From Chlorobiaceae bacterium (GTDB taxonomy: Bacteria > Bacteroidota > Ignavibacteria > Ignavibacteriales > Ignavibacteriaceae): a stretch of 64,000 nt of DNA. Positions 14,109 through 23,045 of the stretch are shown piece by piece. The position numbers and the translations under genes were made by a program. The stretch's first letter is position 1, and the number at the start of each line of letters is the position of its first letter. The stretch is taken from positions 62,001 through 126,000 of the forward strand of contig PNNF01000002.1 of assembly GCA_013824085.1 (NCBI GenBank). The letters are read 5' to 3'. The notes under the pieces were generated by a model that made no database searches, had not been told where the DNA came from, and saw nothing but the letters and a program-made list of their open reading frames with translations.

Positions 14109-17087
14109 ATGATTAAAACAAAAAACATATTACTAACTTTTTTTCTCTTTGTAAATTCATTTTCTTTTGCGCAGAATATTTCGGAAAATTTTTCTGAAGG
14201 AATGAAAGAATTTAATTCTGCCAATTACTTAAAAAGCGTTGAAATATTTTCTGATATTTTAAAAAATGAAGATCTTAATGATGAACTATTTGCTTCAACA
14301 AATTATTACCTTGCTGAATCATACTTTAATCTGAAAAATTTTCAAGAAGCTTCTGCTCGTCATGAATTTATTGTGAATAATCTTAAACTCAATAATCTTA
14401 GAGAAAAATCTTTATTCAGACTCGGGAATATTTATTTTGATGCTAATGAGATTGACAAAAGCAGAGAGAGATTTTTAACTCTCCTCTCAGACTATCCGCA
14501 GAGCGATTATGTTGGTTCTGCTTATTATTTGATTGGTGAAATATTTACGAGACAAAATAAATTAGATGAAGCTATAATATTTTTTGAAAATGTAGTTCAG
14601 ACAAGAAAAAATATTAGATTCATTGATTATGCGATTTACACTCTTGCAACTATTTATGAAAAATTGGGAGACTACACTTCAGCAGTTGGCTATTATGATC
14701 AACTTCTATCTTTCCACAAAGAGAGTGAACTTGCACCTTTTGCTCAAATACGAATTGGAATTAGTTATTTTAAGTTGCAAGAATATGACAGCACAATTCT
14801 TGAATTATCGAATCCCAAAATCACAAATCTTCCACTTGAAAAAAGAGCCGAAGCTTTATTCCTTTTGGGAAATTCTCACTATCGTGTTTCTGAATTTCAA
14901 AATGCAATAAAAATTTATCAAGATTTATTATCGAGATATCCGCTATCAATATATGAACGTAAAGCTCGCTATTCTGTTGCTTGGAGTTACTTTCAACTGA
15001 AAAAATTTAATGATGCATTCAATCATTTTCATTCACTCTCGAGTGGCGAAGATTCGATTGCAGTTAAATCAGCGTTTTGGAAAGCTGAAGCTAAACGATA
15101 TTCTGGTGCAGAAGATGAAGCGATGGCGCTGCATAATGATTTCATAAAACTTTTTCCAACTTCTGAATTAGCATATAATTCTCAATTCAATATTGGTGCA
15201 ATTTATTTTTTATCAAAGAATTTGAATCTCGCTGAGACTTATTTAAATATCGCTGCAAATACTTCTGATGAGGAGTTGAAATCAAAAGCATTTTTATTTC
15301 TTGGAGCGATTAATCTTGAAAGAAAAAATTATCAAGCAGCAGAGAAAAATTTTAATGGTGTTTTAAATCTTGAGTTAATAGATGAGCAAACAAAGTACAG
15401 AGCAATGCTTGGCTCTGCAGTTGCAAATTTTCATTTGAACGCTCTTGATAAATCTTTAAGCATTCTTCAAAGACTCGAAAATGAATCACCATTTTTCGAA
15501 TCAAGTAAAGTTAGTTTTTACATAGCCGAAATTTATATGTTAAAAGAAGAATATATTTTTGCGCTAAAATATTATTCAACTGTTAATACTGAAGAACTTG
15601 ATTTCCTCGCCAAAGTGTTGTACGGCAGAGGTTATGCTTACTATAACTTAAAAGATTATGAAAATGCTTCGTATCAATTTTTAGATTTTATTGCAAAATT
15701 TCCGAAACACGAAAAAATAAATGAAGTTAGATTAAGAGTAGCTGATGGTTTTTTCGTGGACAAAAAATATGATTCAGCAATTAGAGTTTATCAAGAGTTG
15801 CTTGACTCAAGACAAAAAATCTCCAATCGCGATTACATCCAATTTCAATTGGCGCTCTCGCATTTTAGAGCTGGTAGAACTGAGAGAGCAATTCAAGAAC
15901 TGAATGAGATAAAAAATAAATTCAGAGGATCTGCTTATTTCGACAACGCCCTTTATTTAATTGGTTGGATTCATTTTCAAAAAAGAGATTACAATAGTGC
16001 GATTGAATATTATAGAGATGTACTTGCATTTTCAAAAAACGATAGAACAATTTCTACTGCGTTGTATTCAATTGGAGATGCATATTTTAATTTAGGAATT
16101 CACGATTCAGCAATTGTTTACTATTCAAAAATATTGGAGCGATTTCCAAATTCACCAAATGTATTTGATGCAATCAACGGAATTCAGTATAGCTATGTTG
16201 CTAAAGGTGAATCTTTAAAAGCAATTCAACTGATAGATAATTTTGTTCTTCGCAATATTAATCTCCCTTTCGCTGATCAGCTATTTTTGAAAAAAGGAGA
16301 AATATTTTATAGCGAGTTGGATTATGTAAGAGCGAAGCAAGGCTACAAAGAATTTATTTCTTACTTCCCGAAGAGCATTTATTTGGCTGATGCATATTAT
16401 TGGATTGGTAAGTCGGCAGAAAATTTAGGCGAGTTTGAGGAAGCAATTATTAATTTTAATATCGTCTTTGATCGTTTCCCAAATAGCGAAATAGCGCAAG
16501 CAGCTGTTGTAGAATTAGGAAAAATTTTCAATGAACAAAAAAGATTTGATGATGCAATTAAGCTCTTCGATAGAGCTGTTGCAAAATTTCAAGAATCAAA
16601 TCGAAGAGCAGAAATTATATTTATGAAAGGCGAGACCTTCATAAACAAAGGCGATATCTCAAATGCATATGATACTTTTGATGAAGTTCTTTTGTATCAC
16701 GATGGAGGATTGTTTGCAGATAAAGCCCGACTTGAGCTGGGTAAATTAGAATTAAATTCAAAAAGATATGAGAGAGCCGAAACTTTTTTAAGAGAATTAA
16801 TTCAGAGAAGAACCGATGACATTGGAGCTGAAGCACAATTTTTAATTGGCGAAATATTTTTTAATCAGTCCAAATGGAACGAAGCTATCACTGCTTATGT
16901 AAGAGTATTGAATTTATTTGGCTCGTATGATGAATGGGTCGCACGTGCTTATTTGAAACTTGGAGATAGTTATCTAAAAAAGAATGATAAAAGAAAAGCA
17001 CAAGAAATGTTCAGAACAGTTTTGTCCAAACATAAAGGCGATGAGTTTGGAATTGAAGCTCAAAAAAAATTGAGAGAAATTAGATGA
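14109..17087 (+). CDS. large secreted TPR-repeat protein
   Basis: A 992-residue protein with a signal peptide (ILLTFFLFVNSFSFAQ) and then tandem tetratricopeptide repeats almost end to end. Typical units read YYLAESYFNLKNFQEA, AYYLIGEIFTRQNKLDEA, AYYWIGKSAENLGEFEEA and AQFLIGEIFFNQSKWNEA. It should be a periplasmic or outer-membrane-associated scaffold. Repeats of this kind with an FPNSxxxxxA ending resemble CpoB/YbgF and BamD-like proteins, which work beside Tol-Pal and BAM. Its stop overlaps the next gene by four bases, and the genes that follow encode a beta-barrel, HU-SPOR, ExbB, ExbD and TonB proteins. It probably scaffolds that envelope system. The exact partner is unknown. Confidence 0.88.
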   Translation: MIKTKNILLTFFLFVNSFSFAQNISENFSEGMKEFNSANYLKSVEIFSDILKNEDLNDELFASTNYYLAESYFNLKNFQEASARHEFIVNNLKLNNLREKSLFRLGNIYFDANEIDKSRERFLTLLSDYPQSDYVGSAYYLIGEIFTRQNKLDEAIIFFENVVQTRKNIRFIDYAIYTLATIYEKLGDYTSAVGYYDQLLSFHKESELAPFAQIRIGISYFKLQEYDSTILELSNPKITNLPLEKRAEALFLLGNSHYRVSEFQNAIKIYQDLLSRYPLSIYERKARYSVAWSYFQLKKFNDAFNHFHSLSSGEDSIAVKSAFWKAEAKRYSGAEDEAMALHNDFIKLFPTSELAYNSQFNIGAIYFLSKNLNLAETYLNIAANTSDEELKSKAFLFLGAINLERKNYQAAEKNFNGVLNLELIDEQTKYRAMLGSAVANFHLNALDKSLSILQRLENESPFFESSKVSFYIAEIYMLKEEYIFALKYYSTVNTEELDFLAKVLYGRGYAYYNLKDYENASYQFLDFIAKFPKHEKINEVRLRVADGFFVDKKYDSAIRVYQELLDSRQKISNRDYIQFQLALSHFRAGRTERAIQELNEIKNKFRGSAYFDNALYLIGWIHFQKRDYNSAIEYYRDVLAFSKNDRTISTALYSIGDAYFNLGIHDSAIVYYSKILERFPNSPNVFDAINGIQYSYVAKGESLKAIQLIDNFVLRNINLPFADQLFLKKGEIFYSELDYVRAKQGYKEFISYFPKSIYLADAYYWIGKSAENLGEFEEAIINFNIVFDRFPNSEIAQAAVVELGKIFNEQKRFDDAIKLFDRAVAKFQESNRRAEIIFMKGETFINKGDISNAYDTFDEVLLYHDGGLFADKARLELGKLELNSKRYERAETFLRELIQRRTDDIGAEAQFLIGEIFFNQSKWNEAITAYVRVLNLFGSYDEWVARAYLKLGDSYLKKNDKRKAQEMFRTVLSKHKGDEFGIEAQKKLREIR

Positions 17088-18670
17088 AAATATTAATCTT
17101 ATTTTTTGTTACAAGTTTGTTACTCTTCTCTCAGGATGAACCTGCAAGACAAAATGTAGAGTTGCCTGAATTTGTAATTACAGGACGCGATGCATTTGAA
17201 TTGCCAACAGTCGTTAAAGACAAACCTGATCCAATTTCACTTTTAAATGAAAGTTTTTTAAAACCAAATTTTCCCTTAGATGTGATTGATGTTGATGAAT
17301 TTTCAGATCCGCTTGCGAAAAATTTTGCGAAAGAAGATTCATTCTATTTCCATCAAGGTAAAGTAGATTTTTATTTGGGATACAATACAATTCCAAAAAT
17401 ATCTTCTAATTATTTTTATCAATTCGGAAGGAGTAAATTATCATTTTTCGCAGATGCAAATCAGCTGCGTGCTTATGAGAATAATTCTAACCGATTTAAT
17501 TTATCGTCACTTGTAAAATTTGATAATAATTTTGCAATGGATAATAGATATTTACCCGGAGTTGATTTGTCATTGACTGGTGGATATAACTTAGATCAAT
17601 TTAGAATGTTCGCTTCCGCTGATCCAACTTATCGCCGAAGCATCACGTCGGTTGATGGAAAATTTAATGTAAAAAATATTCGGAGTAGTAATTTTATCTA
17701 TTCTTTTTCAGCCGAAAATAATTACTCACAAATAAGCGCCGATTCCTTTAGCGAAAATCTTTTTTCAGTTTCTGGACTAACTAAATTTTTGTTTCCTAAC
17801 TTTGAAATAATTAGTTCAGTGATGTTCCAATCGCAGAGCCTTGATAATGTTTTCATACAAAATAAAACTAACAATTTTTTGGAAATTAATTCTGATTTAG
17901 GATTAACTCTTTATTCATTAATGAAAATTAGATTCGGTTTTGAGTTTTCAAGAGTTGATACAAATACTCGTTTTACTCCTACATTAGAAGCTACAATTGC
18001 AATTGACAAAGGATTAAATGCATTCGTAAAGTATAAACCTGAATCGGAATTTTTGAGCGTAAAAAATATTTTGAATAAAAATAGATTTTTTGATGTAAAT
18101 AGTTTAGGATATTTTTTCAATAAAAAAAGTAGTTATTTATCATTCGGTGTTAAGTATGAATATCAAACGATGTTTGAAGTCAGTGGCGGCTTTTTTTCAT
18201 ATTCATCTCTTAATTATCCTTATTTCACTGATGTTAAACGAAAAGGATTTTTTGAAATTCTCAATACTGATGCTTCGAATGCTGGTTTGCTTTTGAATTT
18301 CCATTTTCATCCATCAAAATTTGGTTCGCTTTACACTGAATTAAAAATTGAAGATGTTCGTGATACTGCTAACAATAAAGTTCCATACAATCCAGCTTTT
18401 ATGAGCAAAATATTTTATTCATTAAGTCCAAATGAGAAATGGAAATTTGATGTTGGGATGAAATATTTCAGTAGCAGTTATGCCGATATAAAAAATGAAG
18501 TAGAGATTTCTGGATTTACAAATTTATTTATTAATGTATATTATAATTTCGCAAATAATTTAGAAGCTATGATTAAACTCAATAACTTGCTAAATCAAAA
18601 AATATATTTTTATAAGGATTACCGAGAAGAACCATTTGATATACTACTCGGAGTAAGATACACTTTATAA
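17084..18670 (+). CDS. outer-membrane beta-barrel protein, TonB-dependent-receptor-like
   Basis: A 528-residue protein with a signal peptide (MKILILFFVTSLLLFSQ) and then ELPEFVITGRDA, which resembles the TonB-box region at the start of TonB-dependent receptors. The rest is a long series of alternating-polarity strands (YFYQFGRSKLSFFADAN, YLSFGVKYEYQTMFEVSGG). It ends with the receptor-like NNLLNQKIYFYKDY and LLGVRYTL. I see no complete plug domain, and it is shorter than a normal receptor (600-1000 residues). It starts inside the end of the TPR gene (ATGA) and precedes HU-SPOR, ExbB, ExbD and TonB genes, so energy coupling from that complex is plausible. Confidence 0.75.
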   Translation: MKILILFFVTSLLLFSQDEPARQNVELPEFVITGRDAFELPTVVKDKPDPISLLNESFLKPNFPLDVIDVDEFSDPLAKNFAKEDSFYFHQGKVDFYLGYNTIPKISSNYFYQFGRSKLSFFADANQLRAYENNSNRFNLSSLVKFDNNFAMDNRYLPGVDLSLTGGYNLDQFRMFASADPTYRRSITSVDGKFNVKNIRSSNFIYSFSAENNYSQISADSFSENLFSVSGLTKFLFPNFEIISSVMFQSQSLDNVFIQNKTNNFLEINSDLGLTLYSLMKIRFGFEFSRVDTNTRFTPTLEATIAIDKGLNAFVKYKPESEFLSVKNILNKNRFFDVNSLGYFFNKKSSYLSFGVKYEYQTMFEVSGGFFSYSSLNYPYFTDVKRKGFFEILNTDASNAGLLLNFHFHPSKFGSLYTELKIEDVRDTANNKVPYNPAFMSKIFYSLSPNEKWKFDVGMKYFSSSYADIKNEVEISGFTNLFINVYYNFANNLEAMIKLNNLLNQKIYFYKDYREEPFDILLGVRYTL

Positions 18671-18671
18671 T

Positions 18672-20516
18672 ATGACAAGAACTGAATTAATAAATAGAAT
18701 AATGACGATAGCTAGTGTGAAAGATTATCACACTAAGCAATTCATTGAATTATTTTTATCAAAATTGTTCAACACTATTTCAATGGGTGAGTTTTTTGAA
18801 ATTCCTTCACTTGGATATTTCAGAATAAAAAACTTAAAGAAGAGTGAATTTTCTTCGCCGAAAGAAACTACGACTGTAATTTTATATTCAGATAGCACAG
18901 CTTCATCAGCATCAAAAATTGGATTTAGTCTTCCATCAAGAGAATTAAAATCTGTATCTCCAGTTGATAATTATTTTTCAATAAGTTTTGGAAAACCAAT
19001 TATTGGAAAGGGAAGTTACTCCTCAGAAGAGTTAGAGCTTATTTCATCGACAGAACAAAGACGATATCTCGAAATGAAAGCAGATGTTTTGATTGCAACT
19101 GGTAGAAAATTTAATACTGCTGCTTCTTTCTCGAGTGATGAATTAAACTCATCTGTATTTGGCGATGGTGAATCATCAGTAAATAAGCAAGGCGCAAGTA
19201 GTGGTGATGAATCAGATAATGAAAATGTTCCGTGGAATTTTGGCGGAAATTGGGTTCGTGAATTTGAAGCTGAAAAAATATTATCGGAGGATACTTTACT
19301 CAATGAGAGTGATTTGATAAAAATTGATTCATTTCAAAATGAACCAAGTGACCTCTCCTGGGATTTTGTTGAGACTGATAAAATAAAGATTACTAATATC
19401 GATTTACCAGACAAAAAATTGAGTGCTATGGAGGATATTGAAAATAGTACTCCAGAAGATTCCTTTGTTGAAGTAAAGTCTAAAACTAAAGAATTAAAAT
19501 TAGATCTAAGTGAATTATATAAAGTTACTGAAGCATCAGAGAATGATTTTGACGATGAATTAACTCCTGAACAAGAAGCGTTTTTAAAAAAATTTGATAG
19601 AGTAAAAAAAGTCGTAGTTGATGAAAATGAAAATGATGTAGCGGCTTATTCCTTAAAAGATATTTATGAAAAGAAGGAAGTAATTCCTGAAGAAAAAAAA
19701 GTAATAGTTGAAGAGCCGATTGATGAAGAAGAGCTACAACTATCAGTCGAAAAAATGAAAGAGCAAAAGACTTCAAAAAAAACTCATAAATCTTCAAAAA
19801 AAAATTCTAAAGTTTTTTGGTCAGTTGGAATATTGTTTTCACTATTGCTGATAGGACTCTTTGCATATTATCGTTTTTATGGAATTCCAAATTCGGTGGC
19901 GGTGTTTGCTGGCTTAGAGGAAAAAACATTTGCAAAAAAATCTAACCCAACAATTATTGAAAGAGATTTTTTAATTCCTGTTAATTTTCCATATCAAGCA
20001 AGAATTGATACAGCAGCACTCGGGATGAATAACAATATAGATACTTCAACAGTGGCGACGACAGAGTCAAGCACTCAAGCAAATGAAACAAGAAATTATT
20101 CACCTCATTCAGAGCTTGATGCATCAGATATTTTTTCTAAAAGAAATCCGATAAATCAGATTGGACGAGGGGCAAGCTCTGAACAGCAGAGAGCTCCCGA
20201 AGTAAAATCTGAACCAATAAAAATTGAACAAGAAAAAACTGATGAAGTGAAAAGAAGCAGAACTCAAGAAAGGGAAGTAAGTTTGTTGCCTGATCAACTT
20301 GAGGGAGATGATACAAAAGGATATTCAGTTCAAATTTCTTCTTGGCAAAGTAAAAATCTTGCTGAAAGGGAAGTTCAAAAATTTAAGAATAGAGGCTACG
20401 CTGCCTTTATTATTCCAGTTCGCATTCCGCAAAAAGGTGGAATGTGGTATAGAGTTAGAGTGGGCGGATTCAAGTCAGTTGATGAAGCAAAAGATTTTTT
20501 GAAAAAAAATAAGTAA
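18672..20516 (+). CDS. HU-domain membrane protein with C-terminal SPOR domain
   Basis: A 614-residue protein with an unusual order. Residues 1 to about 95 are a HU/IHF-like fold (TRTELINRIMTIASVKDYHT...FFEIPSLGYFRIKN). A long acidic region (about 110-360) follows, then a lysine-rich stretch, one membrane helix at about 382-400 (WSVGILFSLLLIGLFAYY), a Ser/Thr-rich periplasmic linker, and a SPOR domain (about 547-614: YSVQISSWQSK, FIIPVRIPQKGGMWYRVRVGGF). The HU part faces the cytoplasm. SPOR domains bind denuded peptidoglycan glycan strands, often at division sites. HU-SPOR proteins occur in Bacteroidetes, but the ligand of the HU part is unknown. The gene is flanked by the barrel gene (1 bp) and exbB (10 bp). 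Confidence 0.88.
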   Translation: MTRTELINRIMTIASVKDYHTKQFIELFLSKLFNTISMGEFFEIPSLGYFRIKNLKKSEFSSPKETTTVILYSDSTASSASKIGFSLPSRELKSVSPVDNYFSISFGKPIIGKGSYSSEELELISSTEQRRYLEMKADVLIATGRKFNTAASFSSDELNSSVFGDGESSVNKQGASSGDESDNENVPWNFGGNWVREFEAEKILSEDTLLNESDLIKIDSFQNEPSDLSWDFVETDKIKITNIDLPDKKLSAMEDIENSTPEDSFVEVKSKTKELKLDLSELYKVTEASENDFDDELTPEQEAFLKKFDRVKKVVVDENENDVAAYSLKDIYEKKEVIPEEKKVIVEEPIDEEELQLSVEKMKEQKTSKKTHKSSKKNSKVFWSVGILFSLLLIGLFAYYRFYGIPNSVAVFAGLEEKTFAKKSNPTIIERDFLIPVNFPYQARIDTAALGMNNNIDTSTVATTESSTQANETRNYSPHSELDASDIFSKRNPINQIGRGASSEQQRAPEVKSEPIKIEQEKTDEVKRSRTQEREVSLLPDQLEGDDTKGYSVQISSWQSKNLAEREVQKFKNRGYAAFIIPVRIPQKGGMWYRVRVGGFKSVDEAKDFLKKNK

Positions 20517-20526
20517 AGGAAAAAAG

Positions 20527-21177
20527 ATGGATTTATTTTCGGTATTCCTGAAAGGTGGAGTTATAATGTGGGCAATATTAGTTGCTTCCATTATTGGTGT
20601 TACTCTCGTAATTGATCGTTATCTCGTTTTGAAAAAAGCAAAAACAAATACTGTAACTTTTTTGATTAAGATAAAAAGTCTTTTAAAGAAAAAAGATGTT
20701 GACGGTGCAATTTCTTTTTGTATGGAAGAAAGAACTCCCGCTGCGAATATTATAAAAAAAGGTTTGAAGAAATTTAGATTTGGTCACTCAAGAGTGAGAG
20801 AAGCTATTGAGGACGCAGGTCGTCAAGAAATAACAAAACTCGAACGAGGACTCTCGACACTCGCGACTATATCTGGAGTTGCTCCAATGCTTGGATTTTT
20901 AGGAACAGTAACAGGAATGGTGACCGCATTCGCAACTATACAAGATCTTCAAGGTGCTGCTAATCCAGCGGATTTAGCGGGTGGAATTTGGGAAGCACTA
21001 ATCACTACTGTTTTCGGTTTGATAGTTGGAATTATTATGTTGACAGCTTATAATTATTTTATCTCGGCAATAAAAAAACTTGTTTCAGAAATGGAATCAC
21101 TTTCGATTGAAGTTGTTGACACTGTTGAGGAAATAAATTCTGGTAAGCCTGTTACAGATAATTTCGATGAGGATTAA
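20527..21177 (+). CDS. ExbB/TolQ/MotA-family proton channel
   Basis: A 216-residue inner-membrane protein with three helices: one near the N-terminus (VIMWAILVASIIGVTLVIDRYLVL), and two in the C-terminal half around GVAPMLGFLGTVTGMVTAF and GGIWEALITTVFGLIVGI. The GLLGTVxGM-like loop and the ALxTTxxGL segment are the core ExbB/TolQ motifs. With ExbD it forms the proton-driven motor that energises TonB or TolA. AAAGGAAAAAAG gives a good ribosome-binding site before the ATG. It is followed after 5 bp by exbD and then by a tonB-like gene, so the motor and its transducer are complete in this operon. Confidence 0.95.
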   Translation: MDLFSVFLKGGVIMWAILVASIIGVTLVIDRYLVLKKAKTNTVTFLIKIKSLLKKKDVDGAISFCMEERTPAANIIKKGLKKFRFGHSRVREAIEDAGRQEITKLERGLSTLATISGVAPMLGFLGTVTGMVTAFATIQDLQGAANPADLAGGIWEALITTVFGLIVGIIMLTAYNYFISAIKKLVSEMESLSIEVVDTVEEINSGKPVTDNFDED

Positions 21178-21182
21178 TCAAT

Positions 21183-21587
21183 ATGAAATTTCAAACATCG
21201 AATCAACCAATCTCTTCATTCAGTCATTCATCATTGACTGATATAGTGATGTTGTTGTTGATATTTTTTCTGCTGACTTCGCAGTTTGTAATTCAAACAG
21301 GAGTAAAAGTAAAATTACCTGCTTCAAAAACAAATGAGCAAGCTGGCAGAGCTAATTTGATTGTAACGATTACGAGCGACAGTGGAATTTACTTGGGGAC
21401 TGAAACTGTTTCGCTTGAAGAATTATCAGCAAGAATTTATCAAGCAAAAACTGCAACACCCGAAACTGATTTAATAATTCGAGCTGACAGAGTTGTTGGG
21501 ATTGAGTTGGTAATTAAAGTAATTGATGCAGCACGAGGCGCTGGGATTGAAAAATTTGTTATCGAAACTGAACAAGAAGTTTTATAA
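21183..21587 (+). CDS. ExbD/TolR-family protein
   Basis: A 134-residue protein with one N-terminal membrane helix (LTDIVMLLLIFFLLTSQFV) carrying the essential aspartate (D20), which passes protons through the ExbB-ExbD motor. The periplasmic part (ANLIVTITSDSGIYL, TDLIIRADRVVGIELVIKVIDAARGAGI) has the ExbD/TolR peptidoglycan-proximal fold. The cytoplasmic tail is short. It sits 5 bp after exbB and 2 bp before the TonB-like gene. Whether this is an Exb or a Tol version cannot be decided from this gene alone. The TonB-type partner favours Exb. Confidence 0.95.
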   Translation: MKFQTSNQPISSFSHSSLTDIVMLLLIFFLLTSQFVIQTGVKVKLPASKTNEQAGRANLIVTITSDSGIYLGTETVSLEELSARIYQAKTATPETDLIIRADRVVGIELVIKVIDAARGAGIEKFVIETEQEVL

Positions 21588-21589
21588 AA

Positions 21590-22252
21590 ATGACATCAGC
21601 TAAATCAAAAAGAATTTCTTTTGCCTCATCTTTCCTTATTCATATTCTGATTTTGGTTCTTCTCTATTTTATCAAATGGAATATTGAGTATCCTGCTCCT
21701 GAGTATGTAGAAATTGGTTTTGGCGGCGGCGGTGGAAAGGGATCGCAAGGAGCAATTGGAAGGGAGTTAATCGAAACTCAAAAAGCAACTGAAACTTTGA
21801 CTCAAGAAGAGATTGCTAAAAAAGAGAATTTGCAAAATATTGATTTGACTAAAACTGTTCACGAGTTTGATGGACCTAATGTTGCAAAGACAGAAAAAAA
21901 AGAGACTCCAAAAAATGAAGAAACTAAAAGAGAATCGATTGGAAATTTAACTGAAGGCGAAGGTTCATTTGGCTATTCAATTGATTGGGGAGGAACGAGT
22001 AAGAGAAGAATTTTTAGTTATACAATTCCTGAATATCCAAGCGGTGTTTATAAAGAGATAGATATTCGATTACGATTTTCAATATTGCCTGATGGAACTG
22101 TTGGGCGAATTCTTCCCGTTACAAAAGCAGATACGAGATTAGAAAATGCTGCAATAAATTCTTTGCGTCAATGGAAATTTGAACCATTACCCAAAAATGC
22201 TAAGCCGGGCGAACAGATTGCTATTATTGTCTTTCCATATCGACTTCAGTAA
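21590..22252 (+). CDS. TonB-like energy transducer
   Basis: A 220-residue protein with an N-terminal membrane anchor (ASSFLIHILILVLLYFIKW), then a glycine run (FGGGGGKGSQGA), a charged linker of about 90 residues, and a C-terminal TonB domain at about 145-220 (YTIPEYPSGVYKEIDIRLRF, ILPDGTVGRILPV, NAAINSLRQWKFEPLP). It should cross the periplasm and transmit ExbB/ExbD motion to an outer-membrane partner. The likely partner is the barrel encoded at 17084-18670. The typical proline-rich spacer is missing and the linker is short. Its last 29 bp overlap, tail to tail, the end of the - strand gene at 22224-22523. Confidence 0.9.
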   Translation: MTSAKSKRISFASSFLIHILILVLLYFIKWNIEYPAPEYVEIGFGGGGGKGSQGAIGRELIETQKATETLTQEEIAKKENLQNIDLTKTVHEFDGPNVAKTEKKETPKNEETKRESIGNLTEGEGSFGYSIDWGGTSKRRIFSYTIPEYPSGVYKEIDIRLRFSILPDGTVGRILPVTKADTRLENAAINSLRQWKFEPLPKNAKPGEQIAIIVFPYRLQ

Positions 22253-22523
22253 AGAGCCCTCTGTAATACATCCGATAAAAAAAATATTCTGCAATCGATA
22301 ATATTATCAATGAAAATGCATCTCGATCTAAGTAGATTCCAAAACCTTCTGGCTCCATAAGTAGTTTGGATATTATTCCCGTAACAACCCAACCAACAGA
22401 AAAAAGAATTGCAATCAATGCAACATTTTGAAATGCACTTGAGAGATTTTCATCTTGCATTTTTTTTGTAAAAATTATTAGACTAAAAAAAAGATGTCCG
22501 AAAAAAATTATTGATGTAATCAT
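22224..22523 (-). CDS. small hydrophobic membrane protein, unknown
   Basis: A 99-residue protein with about three hydrophobic segments (ITSIIFFGHLFFSLIIF, VALIAILFSVGWVVTGII, FSLIILSIAEYFFY). I recognise no family. It begins 3 bp after the preceding - strand gene ends, which supports it as the last member of that operon. Its final 29 bp overlap the end of the TonB-like gene on the opposite strand, so the two transcripts are convergent with no terminator between them. Confidence 0.6.
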   Translation of the reverse strand: MITSIIFFGHLFFSLIIFTKKMQDENLSSAFQNVALIAILFSVGWVVTGIISKLLMEPEGFGIYLDRDAFSLIILSIAEYFFYRMYYRGLFTEVDMERQ

Positions 22524-22526
22524 TCT

Positions 22527-23045
22527 TTAATTATTGCTTGGTTTCTTAAAATATTTTGTATTGATAAAACTCATTCCAATCAGTCCGCCAATAATTCCGA
22601 AAACAGAATTTATCACAAAATTATTTATTAACATGAAAAAAGTATAGACCGAAGAAAATCCAGTTGCAATAATTTCAGTCTCCATAAATTCGATAAGTTT
22701 TATTGCCTCATCGGCTGCATCACCCATATTTAATTGAGCTAATGCAACTTTCAAATCAGGAATTGATCTTATCAAATCATTAGTTTTTAAAATGTAAGTT
22801 ATAAAAACATCGAGTGTTGACATCATAAAAGTTGCGTAAAGTCCCATCACGAAACCAAATTTTATTGCGTGTTTAAAAGAGATTCTATATTCGAAGCGTG
22901 TTAGCTTTTGGTCGATGAATAGAGCCGCTATTGAAGCCATTGGAACGAATAAGCAACAAGTAAAATTTTTAAATCCGGGAATAATGGAAATTACTGAAAC
23001 TCCAAAGGCACAGACCAATGCAGGGAAATATTTATTTGATGTCAT
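22527..23045 (-). CDS. membrane protein, DUF4199-like
   Basis: A 172-residue protein with about four membrane helices (FPALVCAFGVSVISIIPGF, CCLFVPMASIAALFI, AIKFGFVMGLYATFMMSTLDVFITYIL, NSVFGIIGGLIGMSFI) and a polar central segment (DLKVALAQLNMGDAADEA). The layout, with a short amphipathic insert between helix pairs, resembles the DUF4199 family common in Bacteroidetes. The assignment is tentative and function unknown. Its start overlaps the DUF2085 gene by 14 bp, and a small membrane protein gene follows, so all are in one operon. Confidence 0.6.
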   Translation of the reverse strand: MTSNKYFPALVCAFGVSVISIIPGFKNFTCCLFVPMASIAALFIDQKLTRFEYRISFKHAIKFGFVMGLYATFMMSTLDVFITYILKTNDLIRSIPDLKVALAQLNMGDAADEAIKLIEFMETEIIATGFSSVYTFFMLINNFVINSVFGIIGGLIGMSFINTKYFKKPSNN

